This document shows, one piece after another, positions 32,866 to 36,596 of a stretch of DNA of 36,596 nucleotides. Made by a program: the position numbers and the translations under genes. The stretch is from Microcystis wesenbergii FACHB-1317 (GTDB taxonomy: Bacteria; Cyanobacteriota; Cyanobacteriia; Cyanobacteriales; Microcystaceae). Under the pieces are notes generated by a model. It saw only the letters and a list, made by a program, of their open reading frames with translations, searched no databases and was not told the DNA's origin. Where the stretch lies: assembly GCF_014696875.1 (NCBI RefSeq), contig NZ_JACJQV010000207.1, positions 1 to 36,596 on the forward strand, given 5' to 3'. Position 1 is the first letter of the stretch; the number at the start of each line of letters is the position of its first letter.

Positions 32866-32907
32866 GGAGTACACTAGAAAATACTCACTTATTCGATCGA
32901 GCCGTTC

Positions 32908-33504
32908 ATGATTATTTCCGTCGTAGCACTGAAGGGAGGGGTCGGGAAAACCACCACATCGATTCATCTGGCCGCCTATTTTCAAGAAAAAGCGCCCACC
33001 TTATTGATTGATGCGGATAAAAATCGTTCGGCTCTCCATTGGTCCCGGGAAGATACCCTTCCTTTTATGGTAGCGTCCCAAGCTGGAGCGACGGGACTGG
33101 TGAAACAATACACTCATATTATCGTCGATACCCAGGCCCGGCCGGAGCCAGACGAGTTAAAAGATTTAGCTCAGGGCAGCGATTTATTAATCTTACCCAC
33201 CACTCCCAATCATCTCGATATCGATGTCGCAATTAAAGCGGCAGAATTGCTGTCCACGATGACCGATAATTATCGAGTTCTTTTAACCCAAGTGGATTCA
33301 CGGACAAAAACAGGACGGGAAGCGCGGAAAGCTCTAGAAGAAGCAAAATTACCCGTATTTAAGCGAGAAATTCCCCGTTTAGTGGCTTTTGAACGAGCGG
33401 CCGAAAAAGGAGTCATCGTCAAAGATTATCCCGACACCCGGGCCAATTTCGGTTGGCTTTGTTACCAAGCGGTCGGTAAAGAAATTTTTGCCCTAATGAC
33501 ATAA
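32908..33504 (+). CDS. Short ParA-family ATPase
   Basis: A 198-residue ParA/MinD-type ATPase with deviant Walker A KGGVGKTTTS (residues 9-18), LLIDADKNRSALHW (about 33-46) and IIVDTQARPEPDEL (about 70-83). It ends in FERAAEKGVIVKDYPDTRAN. It lacks a DNA-binding N-terminal domain, as in small ParA proteins that position plasmids, carboxysomes or other large complexes. No ParB or carboxysome gene is adjacent, so the cargo is unknown. Confidence 0.9.
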   Translation: MIISVVALKGGVGKTTTSIHLAAYFQEKAPTLLIDADKNRSALHWSREDTLPFMVASQAGATGLVKQYTHIIVDTQARPEPDELKDLAQGSDLLILPTTPNHLDIDVAIKAAELLSTMTDNYRVLLTQVDSRTKTGREARKALEEAKLPVFKREIPRLVAFERAAEKGVIVKDYPDTRANFGWLCYQAVGKEIFALMT

Positions 33505-33659
33505 ATTGTTAAAAAAGTTAATATTAATATTTGTGTCATTTTTCCCCGAAAAGATACTTAATCTGCATGGGGACTTTTTGTAATCTTCCGTTAAGCGTTC
33601 ACTCCTAAATCGGTAAAGTCTGAGACAATCAAAAAAGTCTGACTGTAGGAGAACCCTCT

Positions 33660-35186
33660 ATGAAATTGGCCTATTGGATGTATGCGGGTCCCGCTCATAT
33701 TGGCACGTTAAGGATCGCCAGTTCCTTTAAAAATGTTCATGCTATCATGCACGCTCCTCTGGGAGACGATTATTTTAACGTCATGCGCTCGATGTTGGAA
33801 AGGGAGCGTAATTTTACCCCCGTCACTGCTAGTATTGTCGATCGTAATGTTTTAGCCCGGGGTTCCCAAGAAAAAGTCGTCGATAATATTGTTCGCAAAG
33901 ATCGCGAAGAAAGTCCCGATTTAATCGTTTTAACCCCCACCTGTACCTCCAGTATTCTCCAAGAGGATTTACAAAACTTTGTCGAAAGAGCGCGACAGGA
34001 TGCCGAGGGAGATGTGCTGCTGGCCGATGTCAACCACTATCGCTATAATGAACTACAAGCGGCCGATAAAACCCTCTATCAAATTATCAAATATTACCTC
34101 GATAAAGCCCAGAGAAAAGGGGAAATTATCTCCCAGAAAACCCCTAAACCCTCGGTTAATATTATCGGTATTACCACCCTCGGTTTCCATAACCAACATG
34201 ATCGCACAGAATTAAAGCGGTTAATGGCAGATTTGGACATTGAAGTTAACGAAATTATCCCCGAAGCTGCCTCGGTGGACAACTTAAAAAATCTGCCCCG
34301 CGCTTGGTTTAATCTGGTTCCCTATCGAGAAGTGGGATTAATGACAGCCAAATATCTCGAAAGCGAATTCGCTATGCCTTACGTTGATATTACCCCCATG
34401 GGAGTGGTGGAAACAGCCCGCTGTATTCGCCAAATTCAAGAGGTAATTAATGCCCAAGGTGCGGCAGTAGATTACGAAGATTTTATCAATGAACAAACTC
34501 TGCATATCTCCCAAGCTGCTTGGTTTTCTCGCTCCATCGACTGTCAGAATTTAACCGGGAAAAAAGCGGTGGTTTTTGGTGATAATACCCACGCAGCCGC
34601 TATGACAAAAATTCTCGCCAGGGAGATGGGAATCCATGTGGTTTTAGCGGGGACTTATTGCAAGTATGATGCCGATTGGTTCCGGGAACAAGTGAGTGAA
34701 TATTGCGATGAAGTGTTAATTAGTGATGATAATGGGGCGATAGGAGATGCTATTGCTCGATTAGAACCAGCGGCGATATTTGGTACTCAAATGGAACGTC
34801 ACGTCGGCAAACGTTTAGATATTCCCTGTGGAGTAATTGCTGCACCTATTCATATCCAAAATTTCCCCCTCGGTTATAAACCTTTCTTAGGTTACGAAGG
34901 CACTAATCAGATCGCCGATTTGGTCTATAATTCCTTTACTTTGGGTATGGAAGATCACCTATTAGAGATATTCGGTGGTCATGATACAAAAGAGGTAATT
35001 ACTAAAGGTATTTCGGCAGATTCTGACCTAAATTGGAATAAGGAAGCTACGGTAGAATTACAGAAAATCCCCGGTTTTGTGCGGGGGAAAGTCAAACGAA
35101 ATACCGAAAAATTTGCCCGGGAGCGAGGTATTGGTGAAATAACTTTAGAGGTAATGTATGCCGCTAAAGAATCCGTAGGAGCTTAA
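33660..35186 (+). CDS. chlB: Light-independent protochlorophyllide reductase subunit ChlB
   Basis: A 508-residue subunit of the dark-operative protochlorophyllide reductase, with ChlN forming the catalytic component fed by ChlL. It starts [20 protein letters not shown]; Asp36 in HAPLGDDYF is the known unusual ligand of the Fe-S cluster, and [13 protein letters not shown] supplies a cluster Cys near residue 95. The C-terminal part (about 455-505) ends in [20 protein letters not shown], a conserved protochlorophyllide-binding tail. A TAGGAGA ribosome binding site precedes the ATG. chlL and chlN are not in the window. Confidence 0.97.
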   Translation: MKLAYWMYAGPAHIGTLRIASSFKNVHAIMHAPLGDDYFNVMRSMLERERNFTPVTASIVDRNVLARGSQEKVVDNIVRKDREESPDLIVLTPTCTSSILQEDLQNFVERARQDAEGDVLLADVNHYRYNELQAADKTLYQIIKYYLDKAQRKGEIISQKTPKPSVNIIGITTLGFHNQHDRTELKRLMADLDIEVNEIIPEAASVDNLKNLPRAWFNLVPYREVGLMTAKYLESEFAMPYVDITPMGVVETARCIRQIQEVINAQGAAVDYEDFINEQTLHISQAAWFSRSIDCQNLTGKKAVVFGDNTHAAAMTKILAREMGIHVVLAGTYCKYDADWFREQVSEYCDEVLISDDNGAIGDAIARLEPAAIFGTQMERHVGKRLDIPCGVIAAPIHIQNFPLGYKPFLGYEGTNQIADLVYNSFTLGMEDHLLEIFGGHDTKEVITKGISADSDLNWNKEATVELQKIPGFVRGKVKRNTEKFARERGIGEITLEVMYAAKESVGA

Positions 35187-35196
35187 TTATTTCTTA

Positions 35197-35230
35197 GGGC
35201 TGAAAGTTAACAGCATTCAGCCCTTTTTTT
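35197..35230 (+). terminator. Intrinsic terminator of chlB
   Basis: GGGCTGAA (35197-35204) pairs with TTCAGCCC (35216-35223) around an 11-base loop, followed by seven T (35224-35230). It lies 11 bases after the chlB stop and just before the end of the convergent methyltransferase gene. Confidence 0.88.
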
Positions 35231-35233
35231 AAG

Positions 35234-36361
35234 TTATTTACTTAATCCCTGAAGTATTCTTTCCTCTACTCCTTTCCCCTGGATTAACACTCCAAATCCT
35301 CCTAAACCGGTGGGATTGATTAATTGATGTAGGGCATCTCGACGCTGAAATATAGTTAATATATCGATTTTTCCTTGAGAAAGTTGATTTAATCTATCCC
35401 CTAATCCCAAAGCCATTAAAAATAATCCTTGCTGAGTAAAACCGAGATTTTTTAAGCCTAATTTCTCCCCTTGACGTTGTAAAGCAGTAAAATCCACATG
35501 AGTGGTAATATCTTGTTCTCCCACCCACAAATAAGGATGATCATGACGCTGATGTTGTCGATAACATTGTAGGGTTCCTTGACTTCTTTGGGGATGATAA
35601 TACTTTTCGGCAGTGTAACCGTAATCTATGGTTAAGATATAACCTCGATCGAGTTTGCGATTAACCGTTTCTAACCAGTCTAAAGCTAATAAGTTTACCT
35701 CGGTTTGATAACCCTCCGGATAAAGTGGTGAAGGAATATTTATCCCGACTAAATCAAAATAGTCTTTGATGCTGTTGGTGGATAAATCTGCGATAATCTC
35801 CTGAAAAGGTTCCCCCAATCCCAGATAAATTTCTCGTAATTCTCCCGACTCGATCACAACTCGATGGACAGGAAAAGCATCGATTAACTCATTACTAAAC
35901 ACACAACCCACAAGGGAATTATCGGCTAAATTCGGCCAACTTTGCCAAGATACCGGGGAATATCCCGCTAAAGTTGCCCGTTGTCTTTCCCTGAGTTTCT
36001 GAGATTGTTCGATAATTATATAACTGAGATTTTCATAAAAATCAGCATAGCTATGACTTAAATAATCAAGGATATCCTTAGCTAAAATTCCCGAACCTGC
36101 TCCCACTTCCACTAAAGTAAATCCTCGCGAATTGCCCAAAAATTCCGCCATCTCGACAAATTGCTCCGCCAACAATTGGCCAAAATCTGCCCCTAGGGAC
36201 GAGGAAGTAAAAAAATCACCTTTTGAGCCAATTTCTACTTTTCCAGAGGTATAATAGCCATAATCGGGGTGATAGAGAGCTAAATCCATCCAGCGATCGA
36301 AGCTAATTCGACCCGCTGCTGATTGTCTAATTTCCTCTAGGATGATTGCTTCTAAATTCAT
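35234..36361 (-). CDS. MidA/NDUFAF7-family SAM-dependent methyltransferase
   Basis: A 375-residue class I methyltransferase of the COG1565 family, whose mitochondrial member NDUFAF7 methylates an arginine of a complex I subunit. Motifs: ISFDRWMDLALYHPDYGYYT (about residues 19-38), GSKGDFFTSSSLGADFGQLL (about 45-64), FTLVEVGAGSGILAKDIL (about 81-98, SAM-binding) and GCVFSNELIDAFPVHRV (about 152-168). The link to NDH-1 in cyanobacteria is inference; ndhD is 7 kb away. It converges on chlB. Confidence 0.9.
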   Translation of the reverse strand: MNLEAIILEEIRQSAAGRISFDRWMDLALYHPDYGYYTSGKVEIGSKGDFFTSSSLGADFGQLLAEQFVEMAEFLGNSRGFTLVEVGAGSGILAKDILDYLSHSYADFYENLSYIIIEQSQKLRERQRATLAGYSPVSWQSWPNLADNSLVGCVFSNELIDAFPVHRVVIESGELREIYLGLGEPFQEIIADLSTNSIKDYFDLVGINIPSPLYPEGYQTEVNLLALDWLETVNRKLDRGYILTIDYGYTAEKYYHPQRSQGTLQCYRQHQRHDHPYLWVGEQDITTHVDFTALQRQGEKLGLKNLGFTQQGLFLMALGLGDRLNQLSQGKIDILTIFQRRDALHQLINPTGLGGFGVLIQGKGVEERILQGLSK

Positions 36362-36596
36362 CTTGATCAGGGAATTATGAATTATGAATTATGAAATGGG
36401 AATTAGGAATTATGAAATGGGAATTATGAAATGGGAATTAGGAAGGCTGTATCTCACATTTGCAGAAATACCGACAATCAGCAATTATCAGTGACTCTTA
36501 AATTATTACAGACGTATCAGCAGCTGCGTGTAAGCATCCCACCGAAAAACTAATGCGCGGGGGGTTTGGGGGCGGCGCCACGCCCCCAACGGGGGG
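36362..36596. repeat. Short AT-rich tandem repeats and terminal GC-rich hairpin
   Basis: Upstream of the methyltransferase gene AATTATGAAATGGG and GAATTAGG units repeat several times between 36374 and 36441. At the window end TTGGGGGCG (36566-36574) pairs with CGCCCCCAA (36581-36589), part of a GC-rich element (GGTTTGGGGGCGGCGCCACG) that is cut by the window edge and resembles dispersed repeats of the genus. Confidence 0.6.

Overview
The window reads as chromosomal DNA of a bloom-forming unicellular cyanobacterium, most likely Microcystis aeruginosa or a close relative. Reasons: a complete cyanobacterial gas vesicle cluster that includes the unusual gvpX, ndhD and chlB, a GrrA-type glycine-rich peptide precursor, HIP1 octamers (GCGATCGC, for example at 282, 18999, 23570, 26169, 26285, 31525, 31992), heptamer repeats of the CAGTTAT/ACTGATA kind, and many short non-autonomous elements. 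The species name is inferred; no search was run.

Region 1 (1-8220) is the gas vesicle cluster in the order gvpA-gvpA-gvpC-gvpN-gvpJ-gvpX-gvpK-gvpF-gvpG-gvpV(reverse)-gvpW. The two gvpA genes lie in a 590-bp tandem duplication that appears identical over most of its length. Two IS200/IS605-type right-end relics, which resemble the scaffold part of TnpB guide RNA, sit inside the cluster (about 2994-3210 and 5022-5402). Repeats resembling IS21-type ends lie upstream of the first gvpA.

Region 2 (8233-12193) continues on the same strand with a tandem ArsA/Get3-type ATPase 12 bp after gvpW and a two-domain CDC48-like AAA+ ATPase. I propose these as accessory gas vesicle factors. A 122-bp element with a 9-bp target duplication sits directly in front of the AAA+ gene.

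Region 3 (12307-18699) holds a B12-binding radical SAM protein (reverse), an Old Yellow Enzyme (forward), the reverse-strand pair grrP-grrA (a RiPP precursor with nine aromatic-X-Asn/Asp triads and its binding protein; the usual modifying enzyme GrrM is not in the window), a tnpB relic and a conserved membrane protein.

Region 4 (18866-24767) is accessory and AT-rich: a DUF29 protein, a NACHT NTPase gene split by a 187-bp ISL3-like element with a perfect 8-bp target duplication, a headless Ycf35-like fragment, a DUF433/DUF5615 toxin-antitoxin pair between two copies of a 96-bp repeat, and an 8-bp two-variant minisatellite.

Region 5 (24768-36596) mixes core and accessory genes: rlpA, livF-type ABC ATPase, ndhD, a C5 cytosine methyltransferase with a HpaII-type endonuclease, a small cyanobacterial protein, trmL, a minor pilin-like protein, a short ParA, chlB and a MidA-type methyltransferase (reverse). 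Heptamer repeats run directly into the start codons of two genes. No tRNA, rRNA or CRISPR array was recognised.
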